DNA of 64,000 bases, taken from the NCBI RefSeq assembly GCF_001540865.1, contig NC_033621.1, positions 4,563,604-4,627,603 of the forward strand. The letters are read 5' to 3'. The position numbers were made by a program, and so were the translations under genes. Below the pieces are notes generated by a model. It did not search any database and was not told where the DNA came from. It was given only the letters and a program-made list of their open reading frames with translations. Positions 24,260 to 38,500 of the stretch are shown here, in pieces. Source of the stretch: Ananas comosus (lineage: Eukaryota > Streptophyta > Magnoliopsida > Poales > Bromeliaceae). The first letter of the stretch is position 1. Each line of letters begins with the position of its first letter.

Positions 24260-24478
24260 CGGCTGCTATGGTATTAATAGCACGAAGCACTTGGTGCTAC
24301 TAAGTTTTCGCCGTTAGATCTACCCTTTTGATCATTTTCATCCGTTAAATCATACTATTCAACCAACCACCCACTCAACCCTAGGAAGCCTACATCATTC
24401 TAACCGCATATCTTTTAATTCAATGGCCAAAAACTTGGTAGCACCAATGACTTGGTGCTATTAATAGCATAGTAGCCT
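24260..24478. mobile_element. AATAGCAC-family MITE, intact copy
   Basis: Inverted ends of about 23 bp: GGCTGCTATGGTATTAATAGC at the left and the inverse of GGCTACTATGCTATTAATAG at the right. The length is about 220 bp and no coding sequence is present. The copy is embedded between TA microsatellites (24231-24252 and from 24484). Confidence 0.8.
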
Positions 24479-24480
24479 AG

Positions 24481-24516
<36 letters not shown>

Positions 24517-24562
24517 TAATATTATATATTATATATATATATATATTATATATATAGAGATA

Positions 24563-25744
24563 TGTTCATAGATGCCTTCAGGGATTATTATTTCATCAAT
24601 GCCCTTCTAAAACGATAATATCATGAATGCCTCCAATATATCAAAAAATTATCTAAATACCTTCACTAGTTAAGTTCGGTCAAAGTCCCTTAAAATGAGT
24701 TATATTTTTAAAATGCCATTTTACCCTTTATCTCCCATTACAGTAGAATATAATAGATATTTCAAGACAGTTTCTATTAAAACTAAATTTAATTATTATA
24801 TTACTATATTAAATTAAATTATTAATATATATAATATTAAAAATATATAAAATTGTATTTTAATATAGTATGTTTTTATATTTTTTGGTTTTGTTTTCTG
24901 CCTTCGGATTCGGTTTCAAGTTGTGTTTAATATAATCAAACCATAATTGAGTTTGAATATAATGTGATTTATTTTTTTTTGTAACTTTAACTGAAAACTA
25001 CCGTACTCAGTATCGATTAAGCTCACCCCATTCAAAATCGAGTTCAAATAAAATTGTGTACACTATATCAATTCACATTCCTAATCAGTAATAGATAATT
25101 TTGAAATAAAATAGAAATTTAATTTTTTCCTATTAATAAAAAATTAAATCAAATAACAATATGCATGTATTTTTTGTCGACTAAAAAAAAGAAGGTTTTT
25201 CGTTCGTAGGCTAAATATATTATATTTAGTTTTTAATGTATTTATGGAGAAATTATTGAAAATAATTTTTGGTTAAAAATTTTTAAGCTTCCAATATTAA
25301 AAAAAGATAGGAAAAATCTCAACTTTTATTTTATTTAAATTTTTATACATAGTTATTTACTTGCCAATTTAATAAGAGCACTTAGATTGGTAAAATCATC
25401 AAAAAATTTGATAAATCTCATTTTCATACACTAAAATTAGTTAATTTTTTAAAAAACTAAAGTTAATGGCTTTCAACTAAATAATAAAAGTTTGAGGGAG
25501 CAGTTTCAAAATGGCATATAGTTGAGAGGTCTCCATACATTTTTTGCTTAGGCATAGGTTGAGAGCAATAGGTCATTTTAAAATTAACCATCTTTAACTC
25601 TTTTAAAACTATAGTAAATAAGACAACTGATGGTAGGGGTATTGGTGATAATTTTAAGTGTTATAGGGGATATGTGATATTTTAAACTTTATGGGGCATA
25701 TATGATATTTTAAACTTTGGAGGGGGTATCTATGAAATTCCCCC
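24563..25744. mobile_element. Possible 1.2-kb TIR element
   Basis: The left end (TTCATAGATGCCTTCAGGG) is imperfectly mirrored at the right (...GGGGGTATCTATGAA). Both outer flanks are TA repeats. A further repeat fragment with CATATAGTTGAGAGG words lies inside at about 25490-25545. No transposase was seen. Confidence 0.4.
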
Positions 25745-25775
<31 letters not shown>

Positions 25776-27304
25776 ATATTATATATATGTGTGGCATAAG
25801 AAATACAAATAATATTTTAAAAATATTATATTTATAAACATGGTTTTTCGCTAAGCAGATGTTTCAATAGGCAAAACACTATCGTTGTCGTGACAAAATA
25901 CTGCAGTCAACTAATTTTTTTTTTTGAACAGGCAGAACATTAATTATTAGATTTTTTTCCTACAAACAGAACATTAATTTATAATCAGTTCTTAACTTGT
26001 TTATTAATCATGCCTTGATTGGCTTTCGGTATGATTATATTCACCAATAGCATTTTCCACTTGAGCACTATTTTTAACAGGTATAATAAGTTGATTTTCA
26101 GAAGCGGCCACACTATTAAATTCCTTTGCAATATGATTATTCTAAATCTCCTCTTTTGATTCTAATTATACTATGAATTATTTGTAAATTGTTTTTTACT
26201 TTGCTAACTCCAATAAAATAGTATCTCACGCACAACATAAATTTTTCTCTTACAAAATTTTTCATACTACACAGCATATTCCTTGCCCTCTTGCTTTTTT
26301 TCTTAACTTTCTCTATATATAGCAATATTGTTTAACATCATACACAGGGTTCATGAAACAAAAAATTGCATAGTACATTGAATATTTTTTGTACTTTTGC
26401 TATCTTTCTTATTATTACAATGCATGCATCTTCCCCCCAACTCTTTCTACTCATAGCCCATGTGAGTCAATACATGCCACTTGAACATAGCCCATGTGAG
26501 TCCATGTAAGGGAGAGAGAACATGTGAGGGAGAGAGAGAAAATCCACCATGTCGCTCGACGGAGAAACGGCATTTGATTTCAACTTTAGTATAGAGTTTA
26601 ATGTGACTTTATTGTGCCAAAAAGAGTTATGGCAAAAGTACATAATATTGATAGTCATGTGAATTTATTGCGGCAAAAAGAGTTATGACAAAAGGATATG
26701 TAAATACTTTATTTGTTTTATATAAAACTACAACAATTATATTATAACCAGATATTTGTGATCTATTGTGGTCTATATAACTTGACATTATATATAAAAA
26801 GGAAAAATTAAGGCTCTTTTTTGGATGTAGGAATGTACAATTGGGTAATATTCTATTTGGTACGAAAATCTTTTATTATGATTGAAATCTAAAACTGCAA
26901 TTAATGTCAGCAATAAAATAAAATATTTATCTTTCAAATCGTACTTCCAAAATAAGATAAATCATTCTGTAGGTTATATAAACAATCTTATCAAAATATG
27001 AACATCAAAATTATTTAAGAAACAAAAATCAAACCGTATATATTAATTACACAAAAAAAATTTCATACTGAATAGTTTCTCATTGATAGCTTATTTCAAT
27101 GCCCAAATGAAGTCTAAATATTTTTATCATTGTACTTTCTTACCGTACGCTAGTTCAGTAATTGTTATTCTGATTGCATCCTTGAGATTGGGATTTAATC
27201 TCAGCCTTTCCTTTGAAAAAAAAAAAGGCTCATTCCCCAAACTTCTTGGGTGTTAAAAATTGTTTATGTACTAAATGGTTCCCAAAGGAACCAAGAAGCA
27301 AACT

Positions 27305-27348
<44 letters not shown>

Positions 27349-29374
27349 AAGATTTACTGGTGAACAAGAGACAAAAGACCCTTTTTTAAAAATTTTTTTT
27401 GTAATTTAATTAATACACTGGAGAAGAGAGTGAACACTTGTCATAGGATGGGAATCTCTTGGACAGCCACATAGCTTGCAGGGCACATGAAGGGTTCAGG
27501 TGATGGGCTCTAGAACCCTACCTGGATTTGTCCTCTCATTGATAGAATCAAAATCAAGTAAAATTAATCTTGTAGCACCCCACAAAAATAAAATAAAATA
27601 AAAGTAAAATAATTTAAAAGATCTTTCTCTCCCATGGACTTTTGCATGAGTGTAAAATTCAAACAAAAATATCATTAGACTAAAATGTCTTTGGTTAAGT
27701 TTATGGTTCTCTTTTTTTTTTTTTCACCAAACTCAAATTCCTATACAATTGCGAACTCTAGGAAAAATAAACAGAACTTATGCAATTCTTAGCGGATGGA
27801 AACAGATCGAAACAGATCAAAAGAAGAAAAAGATTTTCTAGACTCCGCTCCATTTCTTAGCAAATCAGAACGAATTCAAGTCGATTTTATTTTATTATTT
27901 TGATTCCCACTTGCCGCTTCATTTGAGACAGCTCGAGATGGAATCTCCGACAACACTAATCCATTTGCATCCCTAATTATCTCCTTAAACCTTGAGTCTT
28001 TAAACTTTTAGTCTCGTGTTAAGTTAGAGCGCGAGATTCTCCACGGCGAAGCAGACCACGAGCAAAATTTTGTTGGGGCATTAATGAAATATTTTATGTT
28101 TAGTTATTTTACTCCTCCAATCCTTTTTATCTATCATCTTCTATTATGCTATTTTAGAATTTGACTTTTGCTTTCGGTACTTAATAGGAGAAAAATAAAT
28201 TAATCAGATTGATTGAATCACGACCTTTAATTAATTAAGTTGGATTAAAACGTAATTATACTAGAATGAACTGTTAGCCCCATTAAAGGAAAAGCAAGAG
28301 AAAGAGGAAAAATTGTATGTAGACCCCTCACTTATAGTCACTTCTCAAGTAGCCCTCGCAACTTTTATTTTTTTTTTAAGCGAAACCTTTTCTAACTTTT
28401 ATTTTTTATTTAAATTTTGTAACTTGGCTAAGCTAAAGATTCTTTTATATTTAATGGTTCTATTGTCTCCTAGTTGTTAATTGTTCTATTTTATTTTATA
28501 GAAAAGTGATCAAACTCTTAAATTCAATAAAACCACTCATAGATGTAATAATTTTTAATTTTGATTAATAAAAATTAATTTAATTGTAAAAAAACGTAAA
28601 AGTCAAAGGAGCGGAAATCTAAAAAATTTAAGTAAACTATTTCAGAACAGCGGATAATTCGTTCATTTTTTTTCTCATAGAAAAACTATAAGATTAATTG
28701 CACTATTAATTGGTCCTTAACCTTGCATGTTGTTTAGTCACGATTTTTTTTTTTTTTTGGTTATTAGATCTCTAGCCTTTATATTTTATTACAATTATGT
28801 TTCTTTTTCTTAATAATTTATATAATAACTACTTTATTATGATATACATATATAGCATGGTATTATTTACGAAAATAAATAAAGTTATTTAATAGGCATC
28901 TCACATGGTTATAGCATGGAGCCATTAGCATCTTTCTAACTTACATGTATATAATTTTCATTTCTTTATTTATTTTTTATATAATATGAGATTCTATGTT
29001 TGATAAATAATATTACGTACGGGCTTTTAAATAATTTTCCCAACAAATATTTGATTCGCCTGATTTTTAAGTAATTACTCATGTACCAATAAATGCACTT
29101 GATTCCCTTGGTATATTATCTAGACATCACATATATAGACATGGAATAGGAAATACGATACAATTCGGACACGGTAACTGCTTTCAAAAATTAGGATACG
29201 GAGACGGGCATAAAAATCGCTAATAAAATATAATATTATTAATATAATAATATATATTTGTTATATATAAAATATTAATTTTGACAAAATATTATTATAT
29301 TTTTCATACGATTGAAAGTTAGTAAAATTTTCATTTATAGTTGATATATTGCAAAAAGAAAAAATTTTCACTAT
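25745..29374. other. Intergenic AT-rich DNA, no gene seen
   Basis: No coding region with a domain. A 40-base poly-A run lies at 27306-27345. The sequence near 27950 (CATTTGCATCCCTA) resembles a truncated hAT-type end. About 28312-28690 carries words of the CTCAACTATAG-type MITE family. About 29130-29374 begins a dispersed repeat with CGGACACGG words that continues into the duplicated segment. Confidence 0.45.
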
Positions 29375-30345
29375 ACATAATTTATATATATTGTCAATGA
29401 AAAATTTTATTCATTCATTAAAAAGTTAAAATATTTATCATCTTACATTATATATGTATAAAAAAATTATATATATATATATTTATAGAGAGAGAGAGCG
29501 AGAGAGAAAGAGAATTGAGCTGAATACTGTGATAGTATTTGCTATTATTTACTATCAAGTTTTATATACTATTGATAGTAGAGGTGCCAATGCACGTCAC
29601 CAAGAAATAAAGTTTTAAAAATAATTTATTATTTTTTTGATTTTTCAAAGTTAATTTAATTTTTGATAGTCAAAAAAAAAAAATTTAAACCACGGCCAAC
29701 TTCTCTCTCTCTCTCTCTCTCTCCTCTCTCCTCTCTCTCTCTCTCTATATATAATATATATATTATATATACTATTATATTGTTTATCGCTATAAATCGA
29801 CATTGAACGCGTATTTAAGAAATGTCCACATCGAACACATTTCCGACACTGACATGCGTGTGTCCGATATAGACACGTGAGGCTTATAGAAGTGTCCTGA
29901 TACATAGTATATTATTCTATATAAATATATAAAAATATTCTAAATATATTAAATTGTTCAATTTTTATAGTTTTATGTTTCGGATTATAATATAACTATC
30001 AACAAAGTGAGGTATAGATATAATATCCTCTCTCAGATGATATATTAAAAATCAGACTCATCAGCTATATTTAAAAAAATTTATACATTAAATATTTATT
30101 AGATAAAATCGTACATAACTTATTTGAGCTATGAAATATTTCGAATCGACTACCCAATTTTTCTAAATTTTACTTTCACTGCCAAATCTTTCAATTTATT
30201 GGGTTTGAGTCAGTCAGCAGTATTTTGACTTTAAAATTTAAATTTAATTATTTTAATAAATTTATAGTTGCAAGAATTATATGAAGTACTATACTAATTA
30301 TATCTGTAAGAATAAGCAACATATTCAAATTTAAAATCAAGATGC

Positions 30346-32711
30346 TGTCACTACAAGAAGAACGTGTTTTGGCGGCGACTTTTTTGTGGCGACAAGTAAT
30401 GTCGCCACCTATGTAGAAGATATGGTTTATTTTTAATCAATCGTTTGTTTTTAATGGCGACAAGTTAAATCAATCAATCAATCGCTTATTTTTATGGTTC
30501 AGTTTGTATGGTATGGAGGTAATTGAGCACTCAAAAATTTTATTCTGAATAGTTAATAAACAAATGTTAATTGTAATATTGCGTGTATAAAGGGTGAATG
30601 ATACTTCTTTATAGAATGTATAATAGTTGAAATTATTGTTCTTATCATAATATCATCTCATTTTATTGATTTTTTTGAGAAATTAACTGATCAGTTACAA
30701 TTTTATCATAATATCTATGTTCTTATCATAATATCTATGATCCAGCTTCTGACTTTGTGCCCTACGATTAGCTTCAGTTACAATTTTATCCTGAAATTTT
30801 GATTTAGTCCTCCAAGTTTTGTACTTGATTGGATATTAATTTAACTTCCCTCCGAGAGTATCAGTTTTACATTTCGTGCACTCTTTTTTTTAAAACGTAT
30901 TTAGATTTTTAGATAGTTATTATTTGGATTAAGTTTCATAATTTAGGATTTTTAGGTTACCCTGCTTGAGGTAGCTTTCCATATTTTGTATTTGTGCAAT
31001 ATTGTTGTCAAGTAACCAGGGTTCTTCTTTAATCTTGAATGTTGCTTATAGTGGAAAAGATGATAAGCTTGTCACTTTTCTGTTGCAGGTTTAATTGTTG
31101 GAGGACTTGCTAATATTTCAAATACAGAAACCAACATTAGGTTTGCATTGCTTATTTCTCATTCCATTCATGTTTGTATGCAAATGTACGACGCAAAATG
31201 TGTGTGTTTGTGTGCAAATTCACATATTGTTTGAAACAATTAACTCTAAATGCTTAAACTGTGTTAGCAGATGGAAGGACCATGTATTTTTTATTGTAAT
31301 AATTGTCCCTCTTAGGTCTGGTCTCGCAACTCTTAAAACGCCTATGTAGTGGAATCAGGAATGGAAGGGTGGGGTTTCAAAACTAAAAAGTGGAGTGGTC
31401 CAGCTACTTTTATACCATGTGAAGTAACCAAGTTCTATCCAAGCTGAATCTACTCATGAAAAATCGGCTTGTATTTTCATGCCCGACACAAACATGTATA
31501 GACTTAAGGATGTGTGATTTCTCGACATCTAGTGAGAGTTTCATATACTTATTAGGAAAATGAAGTCTCAAAGTTACTCAGTTTTTTTGTTACTCTTAAT
31601 GCTCAATATTTGGTTACATGAACTGAATTAATGTCGGTTTCTGTCTGTTATATAGTTCATAGCCAACATTGTTATCTACGTACTTGGCCTCTTTATTCTT
31701 ATATTGTTTCCGTTATCAATTCAGGGATCAACAAATGTTGAAAAGCTAATTTTTTTTTATTTTTATTTGCAGATTTATAAGAGGTCGTGACGAATAAAAT
31801 TTTGGCAGTATTTTGGTGATGTATTGAATCAAGTTTAAGAATTTAGACATATTTTGAAAATTTTACATTTGATAGCATGTGGAAATGACAAAAATACTAT
31901 TATTGTGTTTTGTTTTTTGGTTGTGTTGGGTGATTATATTAGATGACAATGCAATGATGCTCTAACATGGTTCTTGTAAGACAATTTAAGTTACTTATTT
32001 GCCTTATATGATTATCTATGCTCTTCTTAATATTTAAAGTTTGATTCAGTCTTACTTAGTTATGTGGATTAATTTTATGATTAAATACTTATAGAGATTC
32101 AATTAGATTTAATATATATTGGTTCTAAGGTGTTTGAGCCATATTGCTTGGGTTTAATTTTGTTTTGAGAGGATTAAATTGAAATTAAAGGTTAAAATTT
32201 AAGAATGAGAAATTTTTATAATTATAGATTATTTTTTAGTAATTTATACTAAATCAATAATAGATATTACTGCCAATTACTTTTTAAAAAAAATAATTTT
32301 AGACCAGAAAAATAGTGGCGACAGTAGTCGCCACCATATAACTAGGCCGGCGCTAATTAACTAACTTTTAGCGGCGACAGAATGTCGCCATTAATTATCT
32401 AACTTTTCGCGGCGACAAATTGTCGCCACCAAATATTTCGCGGCGACAGAATGTCGCCAGTAATTAGCTAACTTTTCGCGGCGACACCATGTCGCCACTA
32501 ATTCTCTAATTTTTCACGGCGACACTATGTCGCCACTATTATCTAACTTTTAGCGGCGACATTTTGTCGCCACCAAATAGTTTTACCGACGGGGCTTTAG
32601 GCGGCGGCATGCGGCGATCAATTGTCGCCGCCAAAACGTTTTTCGTGGCGACAATTTGGCCTTTGGTGGCGACATTTGTCGCCACTAAATCTTGTATCTG
32701 TAGTAGTGTGT
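30346..32711. mobile_element. Non-autonomous CACTA (En/Spm) transposon
   Basis: The element 30349-32708 (2360 bp) begins CACTACAAG and ends with the inverse of CACTACTACAG. It is flanked by TGT on both sides (30346-30348, 32709-32711). Copy B at 40342-40344 has the single uninserted TGT, which confirms the exact borders. Palindromic units of the form GGCGACA-nnn-TGTCGCC are repeated near the ends: two at the left and about nine at the right (32310-32690). These are the subterminal repeats where CACTA transposases bind. No transposase frame remains. Confidence 0.93.
32310..32690. repeat. Subterminal palindrome array of the CACTA element
   Basis: About nine units of GGCGACA followed after a few bases by its inverse TGTCGCC, spaced roughly 30-45 bp apart and separated by TAATTAnCTAACTTTT linkers. 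Single related units occur at the other end (about 30388-30412 and 30455). Confidence 0.9.
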
Positions 32712-33305
32712 TAACTAGCTCAAGTCAAATAAACTGAAAAGATGGCTATATAATAAGATCAACATTTTAAAAGGTTTAGTAGCCAATTCAAAATAGCTTA
32801 TAATTCAGATAAATTTTATACATTTTAATTTATTTATTAAATATATAATTATTAAATGTCCTTTTATTAGGTACTAGAAAAGGAATATATGATTGGGCAC
32901 TTCAAGATTTGTGGAGGGACATAATCAAGTGGTGACAACCTAGCAATGTGAGACCCCTGCAGCTTCAATAAATAGTTGGTATATACTCATTTAAAAATTC
33001 TTTGGTACATCAGTGTGAATTGCATGCCAAACAAAATTATAATGTAATAAACCAAAAAACAAAAAAAGAGTAATTAAAAAAAGTAAGGCCCCAGTAGGTG
33101 TTGTTGCCTTTATTTTATTATTATTTAAATAAAATTTTTACATAAAAATAGGGTAAGAGGAAATGATGGATTGTTTAGAAAAATAAAAAATCGGAAGTAA
33201 TTTATTTTGCTTTCAAAATATTTTAGAGGAGTTGTAATCTATTATTTGACCAAATGCAATAAGAAGGGAAAAAAAAAGTCTTTCTGTCGATGTATCAAAT
33301 TATAT

Positions 33306-35525
33306 TGTCACGTCCCGGATTACACGTTTTTCGGGCACGCCGACAAATCCGCCGTATACAAAGAAATTTTTCCTGTATACGAAACGATGGCTGTACCTGT
33401 AAATCATACAATACTACAAAAAGTAGTATAGAGCTGCTAGAAGAACCAGAAATAAAACAAACCGAGTTCCATATACATATGCCAAATCCAAGATACAAAA
33501 CTACTCGCACTGGTTAAGTAAAAGTATGTACATGAACTCCAACAAAAACAACTATCTGCTGTAGGGGCACCTCTAGCTCGGCTCGTCAGGTAGGGCTCTA
33601 ACTCGCGATGCACTTGCCTCAGTCCTGATCAGCAACAGCAGCAGCCGAAGACGAAGGCTCTGCAAAAACGAGGTAACAATAGGGCGTGAGAACTACTGTA
33701 AAATAAGTAGTCCTCAGTAGGTGCCGCCCTCAACATCATCCCACTAAGTCTACAGAAGGGAGTAAAGGTAGTAATAAATGCCAGAATAAAATCTACAGCT
33801 ACCATTTATTATTCTATCATGCTCTAAGCTAAGCTACTATAGAAATGTCAAGTCTGATCCAATCTCTTTAGGGACTGTAAACATACCCATCCCAGGGACT
33901 GTGAACACACCCGTCCCGCCCAGTTGAAACTATCCAGCTAACTCCACACTAACCAGTCCGTGGAGAGCAAGTCTAACTGGCATACACGACACCAACGCAA
34001 AAGCACAGCGCCCGCTTCCGAAGTGGCACTCGTGGGAGCTACCCAACCGAGTATGCAGCGTATCTCTGTTGAGCTCAATCAGGCTCTCTTAAGCCAAAGT
34101 CCAAGTAACCAGCACTAACTGGTCAAACGACTCACAGTCACGTGCCCTTGGCATAATCCGACGCCAAAAAGGCGATATGGGTCCACCGTCAACCCCGACG
34201 GCACCCAACTATCCGAAACAGCCTGAACGCTACTGTAAAAATATACTCGGCATCCCGTACGAGTGTAACTGAAAGCTAAACTATCTGGGGTATCCGCCGC
34301 CTCGATACTGCGACGATACAAATACAACGGCTCCTAGAGCTAAATTAGGTAGTGTAAACAGGTGACAGGTCCAAATCGCTGGTTTTCTCCCAAGTCAAAT
34401 TCCAAGTCCAACACGTATAAATTACTTAATTTATTATCACATGCTCCAAATTCAGATTTACAATTCACATAATAATCTATGAATTCGAGCTAAAGTAAAC
34501 TATACAAAATCTGAAATTTACACATGTTGACTACTAAGCACTTAGGAGTATAAGCCGATGATTAACCCACCTTAGTCGCTAATCCCCGGCAGCGAGGAAG
34601 TCCGGACACAAGGGAATACCCTGTTGGATCAACCGAAAACCTCCAAAGGCCAAAAGTCAGGCTCCCGCCAAACTCTACACGTAGAATCCGACAATAAGAA
34701 TCAATTCTGCCTCAAAAACAGCAGCAGAAAAGACTATAATTCTGACCCAGCAAACCGTCACCAAATTCAGAAAATAAGGGCTTCGTGGATTTCTCTTGAA
34801 ATCCTGAATCCAACGAACCAAATCTCGTCAAAATCCGACGCTCCTACATCGAGTACGAGCCGAAACGCCAACGATCGACGCTGAAAATCTGCAAAACAAC
34901 ATCCTTGAGCTCGGAAGTGATGAAGGCTTGCCATGGTTGGAGGAATTGATGAACATCTCACCTCAACAGCGATTCTAGCACCGGCGCGATGTCAAGAACG
35001 GCGAAAACGCACCCTCGCCCGGCCTCCTCGCGATGCAACGGCAACAAACGCGCGCTCGAACGGCTCCGCGGCGCGACGTCGGCGACGGAACAACTCCACC
35101 CAAGCTCCTCCACCACGCTCGATCACGCACAAGGAGAGGAGAGAGAGAGTGCTGAAGTCCTTTCCTCTCTGCTCTCTCTATCCTATATAGGAGGGAGAAG
35201 GAGTGGATGAAAACAAGGAGGGAAGGAAAGACCAAAAAGCTCCTCACCTAACCTGGCGTACCGGTACACGGGCCCACGTACCGGTACTAGAAGCCAACCC
35301 GAGAGCAGTCTGCGCGCAGCCTGTGCAGTGTACCGGTACACCGTGATGGCTGTTCCGGTACAGCAAGCAGAAAAAAAGCTATTTGCAGATTTTTCTTGCT
35401 AAATGCTGCTCTCGCGTCGCACAGAGTCCGTTTTGCGTCTATTTCATGCCAACGCGACTCAGACTTGTCCCGACACTCTCCAGAGCTGTTGACAAGTCTT
35501 CACTGCGTACACCAGGGGTCTTACA
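33306..35525 (-). mobile_element. 3' LTR of a - strand Ty3/gypsy element
   Basis: The 2220-bp LTR reads, on the - strand, TGTAAGACCCCTGGTG to GGGACGTGACA. It is the same family as the solo LTRs at 6701 and 21290. GTACCGGTAC palindromes lie at 35258, 35278 and 35330, and a TATATAG-like box followed by CT-rich sequence lies at about 35183. The LTR abuts a polypurine tract and the integrase end of the internal domain, so it is the 3' LTR. Short open frames on either strand are not genes. Confidence 0.93.
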
Positions 35526-35537
35526 TCCTCCCCCACT
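35526..35537 (-). other. Polypurine tract of the gypsy element
   Basis: On the - strand AGTGGGGGAGGA sits immediately before the LTR start TGTAAG. This is the expected position of the plus-strand primer for reverse transcription. Confidence 0.85.
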
Positions 35538-38500
35538 ACAAAATATTTCATCCTCGAAACTTAATCATACCTCAGCTCAGGGCATCGAACAGATAGGGAT
35601 AGGACTCCCTCATCACCGTCTCAGGCTCCCAAGTCGCTTCCCGCTCCTCGTGATTACTCCACTGCACCTTTACATACGGGATGACTCGATTGCGCAATTC
35701 TTTCGTCTCCCAAGCAAGAATCCGCAATGGTCGCTCCTCGTAACTCAGATCCTCGCCAATCTCGAGTGGAGTGAAGTCAATCACGTGAGAAGGATCGAAA
35801 ACATATCTCCTCAATGTCGAGACGTGGAAGACATCGTGAATGCCAGCTAGTCGCGGGGGTAGAGCGATCCTGTATGCAACTGGTCCCACTCGCTCCAATA
35901 CCTCAAAAGGGCCAACGAAACGTGGACTAAGCTTTCCACGTACTCCAAATCGGCGAATCCCTTTGGACGGCGAGACTTTGAGGAATACATGATCTCCAAC
36001 CTGAAACTCTAAGTCTCGTCTCCTGGTATCAGCGTAGCTCCTCTGGCGGCTCTGGGCTGTCAAAAGGTGTCGTCAAACAACTCTCACCTTTTCCTCAGCC
36101 TCCAGCAAAATCTCAGGCCCAAGCGTTTTCCTTTCACCCACATCACTCCAATACAAAGGGGATCGACATCTGCGTCCATACAACGCCTCAAACGGAGCCA
36201 TCTGGATGCTCACTTGATAGCTGTTGTTGTACGCAAACTCAGCCAGTCTCAAATGTCGATACCACCCACCTCCAAAGTCCAGGACGCATGCTCTCAGCAT
36301 ATCCTCAAGAGTCTGAATGGTCCGCTCTGACTAACCATCTGTCTGTGGGTGAAACGCCGTGCTGAACTGCAGCTGTGTACCCAAGGCTGTTTGCAAACTC
36401 CTCCAGAAGTGTAATACAAACCTCGGATCCCTATCAGATACGATCGAAATCGGCACCCCATGCAGCCTAACAATCTCATCCAGATATAGCTGCGCAAGTC
36501 TCTCTCTAGACCAGGTGGTCTGAACCGGTAAAAAGTGAGCAGACTTAGTCAGTCTGTCCACTATCACCCAAATCGCATCGTAGCCACCCTGCGCTCTAGG
36601 CAATCCCACGCCGAACTCCATAGTGATCTGCTCCCATTTCCACTCGGGCACTGGCAGACTCTGAAGCTTGCCAGCAGGTACCTGATGCTCGACCTTTACC
36701 TGTTGACAAGTCAGACACTAAGCCACAAATCTGCCAATGTCCCTCTTCATTCCATTCCATCAAAACTGAGCCTTCAAGTCCTTATATATCTTGGTTCCAC
36801 CTGGGTGAACCGTATAAGGAGAACAGTGAGCCTCTCTCAAAATATCCTCTCGGATCCCTGAATCCGCAGGTACACACAGTCGGTCCCTATACCGCAGTAC
36901 TCCTGAACTGTCCACAGAAAAGCCCTCAGCGTGTCCTCGGTCTAGATGCTCTCGAATCCTCAATAAGTACGGATCTCCACTCTGTTTCTCTCGGATCCTA
37001 TCCAACAGAGTGGGCTGCAAGACCAGAGACATCAGTCTTGCAATAGACCCAGGGGACACTATCTCGAGCCTCAACCGCTGTAGCTCCTCGAGTAACGGCC
37101 TCTGCCGTGTGATCATCAAACTCAGGCTCTGCACTGCCTGCCACCACGTTCGCCTTACCGGGATGATACTGAATACCAATGTCATAGTCCTTCAGTAACT
37201 CCAACCACCGGCACTGCCTCATATTCAACTCCTTTTGGGTAAACAGATACTTGAAACTTTTATGATCAGTAAAAATCTCGCAGTGCTCGCCGTACAACTA
37301 ATGCCGCCACAATTTTAAAGCAAAGACAACCGCGGCAAGCTCCAAGTCATGCGTAGGGTAATTCTTCTCATAATTTTTTAACTGTCGTGAAGCATAAGCA
37401 ATTACCCTACCATACTGCACAGCACACAGCCCAGACCACTGTGCGATGCATCACTGTAGATCACAAATCCTTCCCCCATCACAGGAAGGGCAAGGATAGG
37501 AGCTGATGTCAACCTCTGTCTCAACTCATCAAAGCTCCTCTGACAATCCTCACTCCAGATGAATCTAATCCCCTTGCGCGTCAATCGAGTGAGGGGTGTG
37601 AAAAGCTTCGCAAAGCCTTCCACAAACCGACGGTAATATCCTGCTAGTCCAAGGAAGCTCCTCACCTCTGTCACCGTCGTCGGTCTGGGCCAATCCCGAA
37701 TCGCATCAATCTTCTTCGGGTCGACTTCTACTCCCTCTGCTGATATCACGTGACTCAAGAAAGCGACCTCCCGTAACCAGAACTCGCACTTCTTTAACTT
37801 GGCAAACAACTTCTTCTCTCTCAGAAGCTGTAGCACAGTCCTCAAGTGCTCCTCGTGCTCAACATCGCTCCGGAAGTATATCAAGATATCATCTATGAAG
37901 ACTACCACAAATCTATCCAAGAACGGCTTGAACACTCTGTTCATCAAATCCATGAATGCGGCAGGGGCATTCGTCAATCCAAAAGGCATCACTGTAAACT
38001 CATAATGCCCGTACCGAGTTCGAAAAACGGTCTTGGGAACGTCCTCGGCCCTCACCCTCAGCTGGTGGTAACCGGACTGGAGATCAATCTTCGAGAAGAC
38101 ACAAGATTCTTACAGCTGATCAAACAGGTCATCTATGCGCGGCAAAGGATACTTGTTCTTGATGGTCACCTTATTCAGCTCCCGGTAATCTACGCACAAC
38201 CTGAGCGAACCATCCTTCTTCTTTACAAATAATACCGGCGCTTCCCAAGGCGAAACACTGGGTCTTACATGCCCCTTATCTATCAGATCCTAAAGCTGCG
38301 CCTTTAGCTCTCTCAGCTCCGCCGGTGCCATCCGATAAAGTACCTTTGAGATTGGTGCAGTTTCAGGAACTACATCAATCACAAACTCAATCTCCCTCTC
38401 CGGCGGCATCGTCGTCAACTCAGGGGGAAACACATCTGGAAACTCACGGACCACAGGAATATCCTCCGGTTCCGACGCCGCCGTAGGTACCTCAACAACA

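Larger units (their letters stand above)
29375..33305. repeat. Direct duplication, copy A (with insertions)
   Basis: Leaving out the CACTA element and one TSD copy, this copy is about 1.57 kb and aligns nearly base for base with copy B at 39406-40943. Differences are mostly TA/GA microsatellite length and short indels. Copy A carries the CACTA element at 30349-32708 and is interrupted at its right edge by a gypsy LTR. No gene is present in either copy. Confidence 0.93.

Noticed and set aside
31095..31349. 84-codon frame inside the CACTA element
   Set aside because: No similarity to CACTA transposase motifs that I can see; too short.
30380..32690. CRISPR-like array of short palindromic repeats
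   Set aside because: Units are subterminal palindromes of a CACTA transposon with AT linkers, not regular repeats with unique spacers, and this is a plant nucleus.
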